This document shows, piece by piece, positions 9,197 through 17,949 of a stretch of 64,000 nt of DNA (the stretch's first letter is position 1; each line of letters begins with the position of its first letter). The notes under the pieces were generated by a model, which worked only from the letters and a program-made list of their open reading frames with translations, searched no databases and was not told the DNA's origin. A program made the position numbers and the translations under genes. Source of the DNA: an uncultured bacterium (GTDB taxonomy: Bacteria; Bacillota; Clostridia; Lachnospirales; Lachnospiraceae); contig CANSYK010000008.1 of the NCBI GenBank assembly GCA_947651225.1, positions 1 through 64,000 of the forward strand, in the 5' to 3' direction.

Positions 9197-10551
9197 TCCA
9201 CCACACAGACCTTCTCTATCCCATACTGTAAAAACAGCTCTGCCATCTCCTTTGTAATCCTCTCTCCGCATACCGCAATTGGAATTGCCGGAGGGCAAGA
9301 CACTGTTTCTGCCGCACAAATCTTTCCAACAGCTTCCTGAACCGGAAGCATTATATGCCTGGAAAAAGCCGCCTCACGAATTGTCATTGCCCATTCTGTC
9401 TGAATATCATCCACAACCTTTAATGGCAGCGCTTTCTTTTTTTTCTTGATCATCCTTGTCTCTAATGCCCAACAATAAAGCCGTTCCCAATCCGATTCTG
9501 TATTCTCTGGTGTTACCATTAGCACAACACTCTGCCAGTCCGCATACTCACACTCTATAAAAAAACTTCTCATCTCCTCTGCAATCTCTTCCCCATCATA
9601 GCCATTCTTTGCCGTATGAAACACAATTTTTAATGGTTCAGAGTGTTCCACACAAATCCCCATTTCTGTAAGTTCCTGTTTTATAACGGTCGTTTTATCT
9701 ACCAGTTTTTCCAGTTTTTGAGGATATTCCTGTGAAAGATACCGATTACATAAATCCAGGGACTGCAATAAAAGATACGAAGGACTGGTAGAACCAAGCA
9801 TGGCAAGCGCCTGCACAGCATATGGTTCAAACCGTTCCCTGTAATCGCAATGAATATGAAGATAGGCTGCCCCTGTCAGAGCCGGAAGTGTTTTATGCGC
9901 AGAGTCACAGCACATTGCCGCACCAAGATCAAGCGGGTGGAGAGGCTGTTTTAAAAAATGAAGATACGCCCCATGCGCATTGTCTACCAGAAGGGGAAGA
10001 TCATATTTTCTACAGACTTTGGACAAATCAGCAAGCTCTGCCATCTGCCCCAGATAATCCGGTGAGGTAATATAAACACCAAGTGGTTTTTTCTCTGATT
10101 GCAGTATTGCCTCTTCAAGTATTTCTGTACTTATGTTGACACTGCAAATACTTGTCTGCTTTTGTGAAGGGAGGAAACAAAGTTCAAAGTCTAAAAGCGC
10201 ACAGGCATCTACCAAACTGCGGTGTACATTTCTTGCGGCTAACAGAAACGGCCGCTGCTGCCCCTTGTCCATTCCCTGTTCCATTTTTAATATGGCAAGC
10301 ATTGCCTTGACACAAAGACTGGAACCTTCCGTCGAATAATGAGTTGCACCGCTCCCGAAAAGACTGGCGGCATTTTTCTGACTTTCTGCCAGAATACCAT
10401 CGCCATGATGCAGCACATCTGCCCCTGGAATCTCTGTAATATCATATGGCTCACACCCAAAAAACACATGCCCTTTATGGCCGGGCATGTGAAATCTTGT
10501 TTTTTTGCTTTTTTGATACTCCCCTACAAACCGGACTACTGGTGTTTCCAT
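9193..10551 (-). CDS. Orn/Lys/Arg decarboxylase-family PLP enzyme
   Basis: This 452-residue PLP enzyme resembles the short SpeA/YaaO-type amino acid decarboxylases. HMPGHKGH opens the protein, LLVDNAHGAYLH holds the cofactor-contacting Asp190, and Lys220 in DSAHKTLPALTG is the Schiff-base lysine. The likely reaction is decarboxylation of arginine, lysine or ornithine to a polyamine precursor; the substrate cannot be told from sequence. The start overlaps the end of psd by 16 bases, so the two are translationally linked. The stop codon lies inside a repeat element. Confidence 0.87.
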   Translation of the reverse strand: METPVVRFVGEYQKSKKTRFHMPGHKGHVFFGCEPYDITEIPGADVLHHGDGILAESQKNAASLFGSGATHYSTEGSSLCVKAMLAILKMEQGMDKGQQRPFLLAARNVHRSLVDACALLDFELCFLPSQKQTSICSVNISTEILEEAILQSEKKPLGVYITSPDYLGQMAELADLSKVCRKYDLPLLVDNAHGAYLHFLKQPLHPLDLGAAMCCDSAHKTLPALTGAAYLHIHCDYRERFEPYAVQALAMLGSTSPSYLLLQSLDLCNRYLSQEYPQKLEKLVDKTTVIKQELTEMGICVEHSEPLKIVFHTAKNGYDGEEIAEEMRSFFIECEYADWQSVVLMVTPENTESDWERLYCWALETRMIKKKKKALPLKVVDDIQTEWAMTIREAAFSRHIMLPVQEAVGKICAAETVSCPPAIPIAVCGERITKEMAELFLQYGIEKVCVVD

Positions 10552-11405
10552 TTTCCAATCACTTCTCCCATCTTGACAACAGTTTCAAATCCTTCCTCCG
10601 TATTTTTTACAATATCTTCTGCCAGTACCACTTTATCCTTTTCAAAAACAAGGATTACTGTTGAACCGCCAAATTCAAAATACCCTTTTTCCATTCCCCG
10701 CCGCACTTCCATCTTCTCATGATGATTGACAATCTTTCCAACAAAAAGCGCTCCAACTTCCATCATTAGCACATTTCCAAAATGCCTGCTCTTTAAGATA
10801 GAAAATTCCCGGGCATTTTCTGTATAAACAGAATATTTCTCATTTGCCAAAGGATTTACAGTATGAAAAACTCCTGGTATTTTATAATTTTTTGTCTTAA
10901 TTCCTTCGTCTATATAAGCATAATGATGGTAATCTTCCACCGTAAGGCGAAACACACAAAGAGTGCCTCCCAGATACCTGTCCGCAAGCTTTTTACTCCG
11001 CACCAGACTTTCCATTGTATATTCTGTATTTTTCACTGTAAAAGTACCATCTTCTGTAACCGGATACAGGCTTAACCGGGCATCGCATGGCGAACAGAGC
11101 AGTTCTGCCTCTTTCGTAAAAATACGTTCTCCCTCTTTTATCCTTCTGGTAAAAAAGTGATTAAAACTTTCATAATCGCCATCCTCATACTCCTCCATAG
11201 AAATGTCACTTTTGGCAATAAACGGCGAAATAAATGGTATGGACAGCTTTGAGTCCAAAAGCCTGCCCCCTATCTTAGAAACTTCCGGCTGGACAAATAG
11301 CTTTAATGCCTTACGCCCTGTCTCTGTTTCATATAATTTCTTTAAAAGTTTATCCTGTGTTTCATTTTCTAAAACTACATTTCCTTCCCTGTCTTTACAA
11401 GCCAT
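10536..11405 (-). CDS. psd: Phosphatidylserine decarboxylase proenzyme
   Basis: Psd converts phosphatidylserine to phosphatidylethanolamine at the membrane. The 289-residue proenzyme should self-cleave between Gly247 and Ser248 of the FGGSTVIL motif to make the pyruvoyl cofactor. Conserved CDARLS and VEDYHHYAY segments are present. The GGST form is a variant of the common LGST. GAGGTAAAAT precedes the start. It follows pssA, which makes its substrate. A 161-bp inverted repeat separates psd from pssA, so it may have partly separate expression. Confidence 0.94.
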   Translation of the reverse strand: MACKDREGNVVLENETQDKLLKKLYETETGRKALKLFVQPEVSKIGGRLLDSKLSIPFISPFIAKSDISMEEYEDGDYESFNHFFTRRIKEGERIFTKEAELLCSPCDARLSLYPVTEDGTFTVKNTEYTMESLVRSKKLADRYLGGTLCVFRLTVEDYHHYAYIDEGIKTKNYKIPGVFHTVNPLANEKYSVYTENAREFSILKSRHFGNVLMMEVGALFVGKIVNHHEKMEVRRGMEKGYFEFGGSTVILVFEKDKVVLAEDIVKNTEEGFETVVKMGEVIGKWKHQ

Positions 11406-11428
11406 ATTTTACCTCACTTTCTATTTCT

Positions 11429-11589
11429 TAGGAACTGTCGTGAAATAATTTGCAGATAGTTCGCTGGATTTTTCTTTGACAGTGCCGGACAAAAATCGGG
11501 CGCATAGCGGGCTATGTAACTGATTTTTGGTTGGTGCTGTCAGAGAAAAAAACAAGAAATAGAGCAAATTATTTTGCGACAGTTCCTTA
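11429..11589. repeat. 161-bp inverted-repeat element with TAAGGAACTG ends
   Basis: The two ends match as inverted repeats over about 26 bp (GGAACTGTCG, then an AAATAATTTGC core, with two or three mismatches). Inner segments also pair, so nearly the whole element can fold into one long imperfect hairpin. It carries no reading frame. Its right end supplies the TAA stop codon of pssA. It resembles a MITE. Confidence 0.8.
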
Positions 11590-12291
11590 CAGTCCCCTCC
11601 TTAAAAAATCCAATAATCCTGTATCTGGAAACTTCATTTTGGGGATTCTGAAATTTGAAAATAAAATAACAATGATAACCGCCACCGCAACAATAAATAC
11701 TAAAAATGTCAATACCATATTATTTGGCTTCTTTAATGGAAAATCAAAGATAAAAAGAAACCCAACAACAAAAAGAGAAATATGCAACACTACAATGAAT
11801 GCCGCATTACTGATAAATACCTGAAGCATAAAAATCAGCGGAAGCACAATCGCCATGGAAGTAATGGGAAGACCATGGTAATATTTATTGGCCCCCTCTT
11901 CCACCTGCTGTCGTTTTGTTTCCAATACATTAAAATATCCAAGGCGGATCACCGAACAGATACAGTAAAAGCAAATCAGGCACCATCCTAACAGCCCACG
12001 GACACCAAGCAAAAAACAAATCATCGCCGGATATGCCCCAAAACAGATGACATCGCAAAGCGAATCAATCTGCATTCCAAAAAGCTTCTCTTCCTCTGTA
12101 CGGTTCTTCTTACTTCTGGCAATCTTCCCATCAAACATATCACACAGACCAGAAAGTGCCAGACAAAGGATTGCCGTACGGAATCTTCCATCAATCGCCT
12201 GTGTCATACCAATCACAGAAATAGACAATCCAATATAAGTCAGGACTACCGTATAATCATAACACCCAATAAACTTTTTCTTCTTTTTCAT
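11587..12291 (-). CDS. pssA: CDP-diacylglycerol-serine O-phosphatidyltransferase
   Basis: PssA joins CDP-diacylglycerol and serine to phosphatidylserine. The CDP-alcohol phosphotransferase motif is clear: DMFDGKIARSK, eight residues, then FGMQIDSLCDVI. The rest is a chain of membrane helices. The start at 12291 is chosen because GGAG lies six bases upstream and it sits two bases after the stop of the flippase-like gene. The product is 234 residues. Together with psd downstream it forms a complete phosphatidylethanolamine route. Confidence 0.93.
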   Translation of the reverse strand: MKKKKKFIGCYDYTVVLTYIGLSISVIGMTQAIDGRFRTAILCLALSGLCDMFDGKIARSKKNRTEEEKLFGMQIDSLCDVICFGAYPAMICFLLGVRGLLGWCLICFYCICSVIRLGYFNVLETKRQQVEEGANKYYHGLPITSMAIVLPLIFMLQVFISNAAFIVVLHISLFVVGFLFIFDFPLKKPNNMVLTFLVFIVAVAVIIVILFSNFRIPKMKFPDTGLLDFLRRGL

Positions 12292-12292
12292 T

Positions 12293-13339
12293 TCAATCTC
12301 CATTCCACCGCCTTTGGCTGGCGGCACTGTCTGTTATAATAAAGTATGCAGCTCCTGTCATAACAGCACTGATGATTAACTGTGTATAATAACTAATTCC
12401 ACGGCTCACAATCATAACCGGCAATACAAGTTCTTTTCCACAGATTGGCCGGAAAATCCGCAAAAACAGATTTTCACTGATTCCCATTCCCCCTGGAAGC
12501 GGAAGCATATCTACTGATACAGATATCATCCCCTGCAGCGTTGTAATCGTAAAACCATCTACACCATGCAGAGAAAAAGACAAATATATCAGATATGTAA
12601 TTAAAAACCACATGACACGCTGCACAAAAGTAATGAGAAATACATTCACAATAACACGTTTATTTTTCCGCAAATAATCTGCCACGCTGCGATAACGTTC
12701 CATCGCACTTTCTATCTTTAAGACCAATTTTTTTTCTTTCTTAAAATGAGTAATCTTTCCAAAAATCCGTACCAGGCCTAGTAAAATATTCTCTGCAAGT
12801 GTTGGATGAAATACCAGAATCATCATAAAAGCCACACAAAAAACATTCAGCGCTACTCCCAGATAACACCATCCAAGCACTGGCTCAAGATATTTCATAA
12901 TTGTTTTTGGACGGAAAATAACAACCACAAGACCTATTACAACCAATACCGCTTTATAGGTAATGGTAACAATCATCAAAATCAGCGTGGAAACCGACAT
13001 TGACAATTTATCCTTTTTCATAAAGTAAAGCTGTGCCGGCTGCCCGCCTGTTGCAGAAGGCGTAATTGCACTGAAAAAAAATCCTACAAAAGAATATAAA
13101 AAGCAATGTGTCAGAATGGTTGGTTGCCCCACGGAACGCATCATATAATGGATAATCACCGATTCACTCAATATAAAAAGCACTACAAGCACAGTACCAG
13201 CCAGCCAGTACCATGCATTGGACTGCTTCAAATACTCCGACAATGCTTCCATATCCTCTCCGTGAAAGACATAATACATTGTAAGCCCAAACACTAAAAG
13301 CAAAAAAAGAATATTAAATATGGTCTTTTTACTCTTCAT
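12293..13339 (-). CDS. YbhN/MprF-N-type flippase-like membrane protein
   Basis: This protein of about 348 residues has seven or eight membrane helices and matches the lysylphosphatidylglycerol synthase transmembrane (flippase-like) family. Typical segments are SFVGFFFSAITPSATGGQPA and LPLPGGMGISENLFL. The ATG at 13339 is chosen because it overlaps the PAP2 gene stop; the longer frame from 13441 would run through that gene. Relatives move lipids or lipid-linked molecules across the membrane; the cargo here is unknown. Its place between a PAP2 protein and pssA fits a lipid role. Confidence 0.88.
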   Translation of the reverse strand: MKSKKTIFNILFLLLVFGLTMYYVFHGEDMEALSEYLKQSNAWYWLAGTVLVVLFILSESVIIHYMMRSVGQPTILTHCFLYSFVGFFFSAITPSATGGQPAQLYFMKKDKLSMSVSTLILMIVTITYKAVLVVIGLVVVIFRPKTIMKYLEPVLGWCYLGVALNVFCVAFMMILVFHPTLAENILLGLVRIFGKITHFKKEKKLVLKIESAMERYRSVADYLRKNKRVIVNVFLITFVQRVMWFLITYLIYLSFSLHGVDGFTITTLQGMISVSVDMLPLPGGMGISENLFLRIFRPICGKELVLPVMIVSRGISYYTQLIISAVMTGAAYFIITDSAASQRRWNGD

Positions 13340-14051
13340 TCCACTTTTCCCCAAACACCTTTCTGTTAACCCTGTCAAAAATTTCCTCAATCCCGTGATA
13401 ATACTTTGTATGCTGCCCAATAAAATAGCATATCTCTGCAATCGCCACTCCAGCGATTACATCTACAATAAAATGTTGTTTCGTAAATAAAGTTGACGCA
13501 AATACCGCTATTGCAAACAATGCCGAAAAAACCTGGTACCATTTTGGAACGGAACTTCTGCCCCTGATTCCCACAAAGCAAAGCCAGCTCACCAGACAGT
13601 GAATCGATGGAAACAGATTTGTCGGTGCATCAACCCAGTACACAAACTGAATGAGCAATTCTGGAAAACTATTTCCTGTTACCTCTGGCCGTATGTTCGT
13701 TGTTGGAAGCAGTATAAAAAAAATACCGCATATGATTCGGGAAAGATAATCGCCTGTCGCAAAGCAAAACCACTCCTCTTTTCCCTGTCTGGTAATTAAA
13801 ACATAATTAACTGCCCAGAAAAAGAAACAGCCTAGATATACAAATGCCCACATTGGCTCAAAAGGAATTACCTCATCTAAAGGCATTGTCAAATCAAAAT
13901 GCTTTGCCTTCTTCATTAAAATCTGCAGCCCTGTATAAATAAGCGAATTAAATACAAAACAAAAAATAACAGAAAAAAAACCATATTTTGGAATAATTTT
14001 TCCAACCGTCTTTTCATACCAAAGGCAAAACTTTGTCTTATCTGGTTTCAT
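13329..14051 (-). CDS. PAP2-superfamily membrane phosphatase-like protein
   Basis: The 240-residue membrane protein has about six helices. It carries the PAP2-type motifs PSIHCLVSW and TKQHFIVDV, which give two active-site His and one Asp; the Arg usually found before the second His is replaced by Lys. Relatives dephosphorylate lipid phosphates or transfer lipid head groups. The start at 14051 has AGGTGG upstream and lies about 20 bp after a TATAAT box. It is the first gene of the lipid operon with the flippase-like protein, pssA and psd. Confidence 0.87.
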   Translation of the reverse strand: MKPDKTKFCLWYEKTVGKIIPKYGFFSVIFCFVFNSLIYTGLQILMKKAKHFDLTMPLDEVIPFEPMWAFVYLGCFFFWAVNYVLITRQGKEEWFCFATGDYLSRIICGIFFILLPTTNIRPEVTGNSFPELLIQFVYWVDAPTNLFPSIHCLVSWLCFVGIRGRSSVPKWYQVFSALFAIAVFASTLFTKQHFIVDVIAGVAIAEICYFIGQHTKYYHGIEEIFDRVNRKVFGEKWNEE

Positions 14052-14073
14052 ACTCCACCTCACTTCTGTGCCT

Positions 14074-14079
14074 ATTATA
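14074..14079 (-). promoter_or_regulatory. Possible promoter of the phospholipid operon
   Basis: A perfect TATAAT box lies about 22 bp upstream of the PAP2 start. The -35 region is weak (TGCATA at a 17-bp spacing). It fits the chosen start at 14051. Confidence 0.45.
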
Positions 14080-14181
14080 GCATATATTTTCCCCATTATG
14101 CACCATTTTAAGCATATTCTAAGGAAAGATTAAGGTAGATTGCTACGTTCACTCTGTTCTCAGTAATAACAGCCTGCTGAT

Positions 14182-14442
14182 CTAATCAGAAGCCCCATCC
14201 TCAAAATTTCTGCCCTTTTTCAGATTTTCGCTTTCTGATCCGTCCCCTTTTCCTGTAATCAAACGGTAAATAAGTAAATATACATAAATCAAAATTGGTA
14301 TCACCAAGGTAGCAAGAAGGCTTGCCTTGAATAAGCCTGCTGCCGAAGGTGTTGCAAAAACAGCCGCAATCAAAGTCACCACATACATTCCCACCAGAAT
14401 AATAACACCTGCCATTGCCAGTATTCTCTTTCCCTTTTTCAT
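14182..14442 (-). CDS. Small two-helix membrane protein
   Basis: This 86-residue protein has two membrane helices (residues about 7-29 and 38-60) and a charged tail (GKGDGSESENLKKGRNFEDG). AGGAGAGAGGCG precedes the ATG. It is a short conserved-looking protein of unknown role between rarA and the lipid operon. Confidence 0.7.
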   Translation of the reverse strand: MKKGKRILAMAGVIILVGMYVVTLIAAVFATPSAAGLFKASLLATLVIPILIYVYLLIYRLITGKGDGSESENLKKGRNFEDGASD

Positions 14443-14517
14443 CGCCTCTCTCCTATAGAAACCATAAAGTTTCTTACAAATGGCCAGTCAGTAACCGAAA
14501 CAAATTATTCCGCAAAT

Positions 14518-15840
14518 CTATTGGCCATTCTTTATTTTCTGAAAATATTCCTGTATCGTTTTCTCATATCCATTGTCTGATGGACAATAGAACTTTCTCC
14601 CTGCCAGCTCATCTGGCAGATACTGCTGCTCTACATAATGGTTTGGGAAATTATGGGCATATTGATACCCAATTCCATGGCCAAGCTTTCCTGCACTTTT
14701 ATAATGGGCGTCCTGCAGATGAGGCGGAATCGTTGTAATACCTTCCTCCTTCACAGCATCCATCGCTTTCTGGATTGCTGTCACCGCAGAGTTGCTTTTT
14801 GGAGCGGAAGCCACATAAGTAACCGCCTGCGCCAAAATAATCTGCGCCTCCGGCATACCGATACGCTCTACCGCCTGTGCCGCACTTGTAGCCACCACAA
14901 GAGCCATTGGATCTGCATTGGAAACATCCTCTGCTGCGCAAATCATAATCCGCCTGGCAATAAATTTAATATCCTCTCCCGCATACAGCATACGTGCCAG
15001 ATAATAGACTGCCGCATCCGGGTCAGAACCACGCATACTTTTAATAAAAGCAGACGCCGTATCATAGTGGTTATCTCCTGTCTTATCATAACGCACTACC
15101 CTTTTCTGAATACATTCTCCCGCTACTTCTTCTGTAATATGGATTACGCCATCTTCGCTGCGCAGGGTCGTAAGCACTCCAAGCTCCACTGCATTCAGCG
15201 CCATTCTTGCATCCCCGCCGGAAATATCCGCCAGAAAATCAAGTGCTTCTTCTGTAATATCCGCCTGATAAGAACCAAGGCCTTTCTCTTCATCTGTTAT
15301 AGCACGTTTCAGCAATGTCTTGATATTATCTGTAGTAAGAGGATGTAATTCAAAAATGACAGAACGTGATAAGAGTGCTCCATTTACTTCAAAATAAGGA
15401 TTTTCTGTTGTCGCACCAATCAATATTACTGTTCCATCTTCCACAAACGGAAGAAGATAGTCCTGCTGCCCCTTATTGAAACGATGGATTTCGTCTACAA
15501 AAAGAATGGTCTTTCTGCTATACATTCCAGCGTTATCTTTTGCTTTCTTGACAACTTCTTCCATATCCTTTTTTCCGGCAGAAGTTGCATTAATCTGTAA
15601 AAAATCCGCACTTGTTGTATTGGCAATCACTTTTGCAAGCGTTGTTTTTCCTGTCCCTGGCGGACCATAAAACAAAACAGAACTGAGTTTATCTGCCTGA
15701 ATCGCACGATATAACAGCTTATCTTTCCCAATAATATGCTCCTGCCCCACTACCTCTTCTAAACTTACCGGACGGAGCCTGGAAGCCAAAGGGGACTCTG
15801 TTTCTTGGTTCTGTTCCCTCATATAATCAAACAAATCCAT
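14518..15840 (-). CDS. rarA: Replication-associated recombination protein A (AAA+ ATPase)
   Basis: RarA (MgsA) is a clamp-loader-like AAA+ ATPase that acts at stalled replication forks. The 440-residue protein shows Walker A GPPGTGKTT at about 59-67, Walker B LFVDEIHRF, sensor 1 GATTENP and the C-terminal tetramerisation region with PPHLQDAHY and YQYAHNFPNHYV. The length is typical. It stands as its own unit. Confidence 0.96.
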   Translation of the reverse strand: MDLFDYMREQNQETESPLASRLRPVSLEEVVGQEHIIGKDKLLYRAIQADKLSSVLFYGPPGTGKTTLAKVIANTTSADFLQINATSAGKKDMEEVVKKAKDNAGMYSRKTILFVDEIHRFNKGQQDYLLPFVEDGTVILIGATTENPYFEVNGALLSRSVIFELHPLTTDNIKTLLKRAITDEEKGLGSYQADITEEALDFLADISGGDARMALNAVELGVLTTLRSEDGVIHITEEVAGECIQKRVVRYDKTGDNHYDTASAFIKSMRGSDPDAAVYYLARMLYAGEDIKFIARRIMICAAEDVSNADPMALVVATSAAQAVERIGMPEAQIILAQAVTYVASAPKSNSAVTAIQKAMDAVKEEGITTIPPHLQDAHYKSAGKLGHGIGYQYAHNFPNHYVEQQYLPDELAGRKFYCPSDNGYEKTIQEYFQKIKNGQ

Positions 15841-15912
15841 AGTTTTCTCCAGTTATTATATCATTTTATGTTCTTTTTCATTAAGAACTGTTTGTTCCTA
15901 AGAAATAACGAT

Positions 15913-16569
15913 TTAGCAGTCAAAGATAACAACTTTTTTTTCTATTTCCGCAAAATATACTTCATCCTTTTCCTGTGTAATCACTGCCTGCCCAAAAGTC
16001 GCCTCTGTTACCTCTTTTCTGACCTTTTCTGTAAGGCCACATGGAACTAAAAGAACCATCTGCACTTTATCCGTATAAAGGGTATCCAATACCGCTGCCT
16101 CAAGCTGTGCCGCCACATACTGCAATTTTCCAATCCCATTATAGTCTGTATCCACTGTCATACGGTATCCCGCTTGTTTTGTAATAATACAACTTGCCAT
16201 AAGCCCTGCCTGTGTTGCCTGGGAATACGCCCGCACCAAACCACCCGTTCCCAAAAGAGTGCCACCAAAATAGCGCGTCACAATAACAAGCACATTTTTT
16301 AACTCTCTCTTTGTCAAAACCTCTAAAATAGGACGTCCCGCCGTACCAGATGGCTCTCCGTCATCACTGCAGCGGGAAATCGCACCGTCTGCCCCTAAAA
16401 CAAACGCATAACAATTATGTCTGGCATCCCAGTACTTTTTCCTTGTCGCTTCCAAAATCTGCGTGACTTCTTCTTCCGTTTTTACCGGAAATACCTGTGC
16501 GATAAAACGTGACTTTTTTTCCACAATTTCATCGCTTCCCCCTGTATAAACCGTATCATAGGCCGTCAT
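15913..16569 (-). CDS. YigZ/IMPACT-family protein
   Basis: The protein is about 218 residues. The N-terminal UPF0029 domain has EKKSRFIAQVFPV, DARHNCYAFVLG and the hallmark DDGEPSGTAGRPIL, RYFGGTLLGTGGLVRAYS. A C-terminal DUF1949-like domain follows. Bacterial members have no settled function, although eukaryotic IMPACT is a translational regulator. The start at 16569 is preferred because GGAG lies six to seven bases upstream; an in-frame ATG at 16581 is possible. Confidence 0.92.
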   Translation of the reverse strand: MTAYDTVYTGGSDEIVEKKSRFIAQVFPVKTEEEVTQILEATRKKYWDARHNCYAFVLGADGAISRCSDDGEPSGTAGRPILEVLTKRELKNVLVIVTRYFGGTLLGTGGLVRAYSQATQAGLMASCIITKQAGYRMTVDTDYNGIGKLQYVAAQLEAAVLDTLYTDKVQMVLLVPCGLTEKVRKEVTEATFGQAVITQEKDEVYFAEIEKKVVIFDC

Positions 16570-16655
16570 AACAATCTCCATCCCTCCATAGCCACTGCCT
16601 ATTTTACTGTAACCAATAGAACCACAAAGCACCAACCTATAGTACTTTTATAACT

Positions 16656-16692
16656 CTTTGAAACTGTCAACAGCTAATTTATTGACAGTTCT
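16656..16692. other. Hairpin spanning the hydF stop
   Basis: AACTGTCAA and TTGACAGTT pair around an 11-base loop. The hydF stop codon lies in the loop. There is no T-run, so termination is uncertain. The arm resembles the AACTG ends of the nearby repeat family. Confidence 0.5.
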
Positions 16693-17945
16693 CTGTAAAT
16701 ATCAGGAAATACCTCCACACTTCTTACAAGTATCCCATTGACATACGCAATAAAAATACCATAGTTAACAATTGGCACATTCTGCTCTCCAGCTCTGAAA
16801 ATCCGGTGCTTCATCTCTTTCTCATGCAGAGTACAGCCGCCGCAGTGAATGATCAGCGAATATGCAGACAAATCCGCTGGGAAATCTGTACCACTGCAAG
16901 TTTCCAATACAAGCTCTTTGCCTGTATGATTTCTTAACCAGCGCGGAATCTTCACTGTTCCGATATCCTCACACTGTCTGTGATGGGTACAGCCCTCTGC
17001 AATCAGGACTTTATCCCCATCCTGTAAAGAATCCACCGCTTTTACTCCCTGCACCAGTTTTTTCAGATTTCCTTTATGGCGTGCAAAAAGGATTGAAAAA
17101 GATGTCAGTAAAATCTGTTCCGGCACTATAGCATTTACTTCCTTAAAAGCCTGTGAATCCGTTACAACCAATTTTACTTTACCTTTTAAATTATCCAGTG
17201 TCTGTTCAAGCTGTGGAACCTGTGTCACTACAGCAATGGCGTGGTTATCTAAAATATCCCGGATTACCTGCTGCTGCGGCATAATCAATCTTCCCTTCGG
17301 CGCTGCTGAATCCACTGGTACAACAAGAACAACCGTATCTTTCTCTTTAATGAAATCCCCAACAATATGAAGTTTTAAATCATGGTCTGGCGCTAAGGAA
17401 ACCAAAGTTTCTTTTAATTCTTCCAGTCCTTTTTTTTCTGTCGTACTAACCACATTTACCGGAACTGCAGCATTTTTTTCAGAAATCTTTTGATAGAATT
17501 TTTCTACATCTATATCACTGATACAATCTGATTTGTTTAATATAATAATGTATGGCAGCTTCTTTTCTTCAAGTAAGGAAATAATTTCTTCTTCTTTGGC
17601 AGGAAGCCCCCGCTTTTTCGAAAGGTGATCCTCTGTTACTGTTGTAATATCGATTACCACCAGAGCAATATCCGTTTTATTTAAAACCTGTACCGCTTTT
17701 TCTACACGCTTTTTTCCAAGCTCTCCCTCATCATCAAGCCCTGGTGTATCAATAAACATACATGGTCCCAGCGGTAAAACCTCCATCGCCTTGTAAACGG
17801 GATCTGTTGTTGTCCCCTTCGTTTCTGATACAATTGCAAGGGACTGTCCTGTAATTGCATTCAGCACACTGGATTTCCCGGCATTCCGCTTCCCAAAAAT
17901 CGCAATCTGCAGGCGGTCCCCCTGCATTGTTGTCTGCAAACCCAT
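16674..17945 (-). CDS. hydF: [FeFe]-hydrogenase H-cluster maturation GTPase HydF
   Basis: HydF is the scaffold and carrier protein that receives the 2Fe subcluster from HydE and HydG and delivers it to the hydrogenase. The 423-residue protein begins with a GTPase domain: P-loop GKRNAGKSS at 18-26, switch region GTTTDPV and G3 DTPG. The C-terminal cluster-binding domain shows CTHH followed at the usual distance by HCGGC. The start has GGGAGTG upstream. It is four bases downstream of proA in the same direction. hydE, hydG and the hydrogenase are not in this window. Confidence 0.95.
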   Translation of the reverse strand: MGLQTTMQGDRLQIAIFGKRNAGKSSVLNAITGQSLAIVSETKGTTTDPVYKAMEVLPLGPCMFIDTPGLDDEGELGKKRVEKAVQVLNKTDIALVVIDITTVTEDHLSKKRGLPAKEEEIISLLEEKKLPYIIILNKSDCISDIDVEKFYQKISEKNAAVPVNVVSTTEKKGLEELKETLVSLAPDHDLKLHIVGDFIKEKDTVVLVVPVDSAAPKGRLIMPQQQVIRDILDNHAIAVVTQVPQLEQTLDNLKGKVKLVVTDSQAFKEVNAIVPEQILLTSFSILFARHKGNLKKLVQGVKAVDSLQDGDKVLIAEGCTHHRQCEDIGTVKIPRWLRNHTGKELVLETCSGTDFPADLSAYSLIIHCGGCTLHEKEMKHRIFRAGEQNVPIVNYGIFIAYVNGILVRSVEVFPDIYRELSIN

Positions 17946-17949
17946 ACTA

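Noticed and set aside
14638..15348. 236-residue open frame on the plus strand
   Set aside because: It lies fully antisense to rarA, is Cys/His/Arg rich and low in protein-like character, and has no ribosome site.
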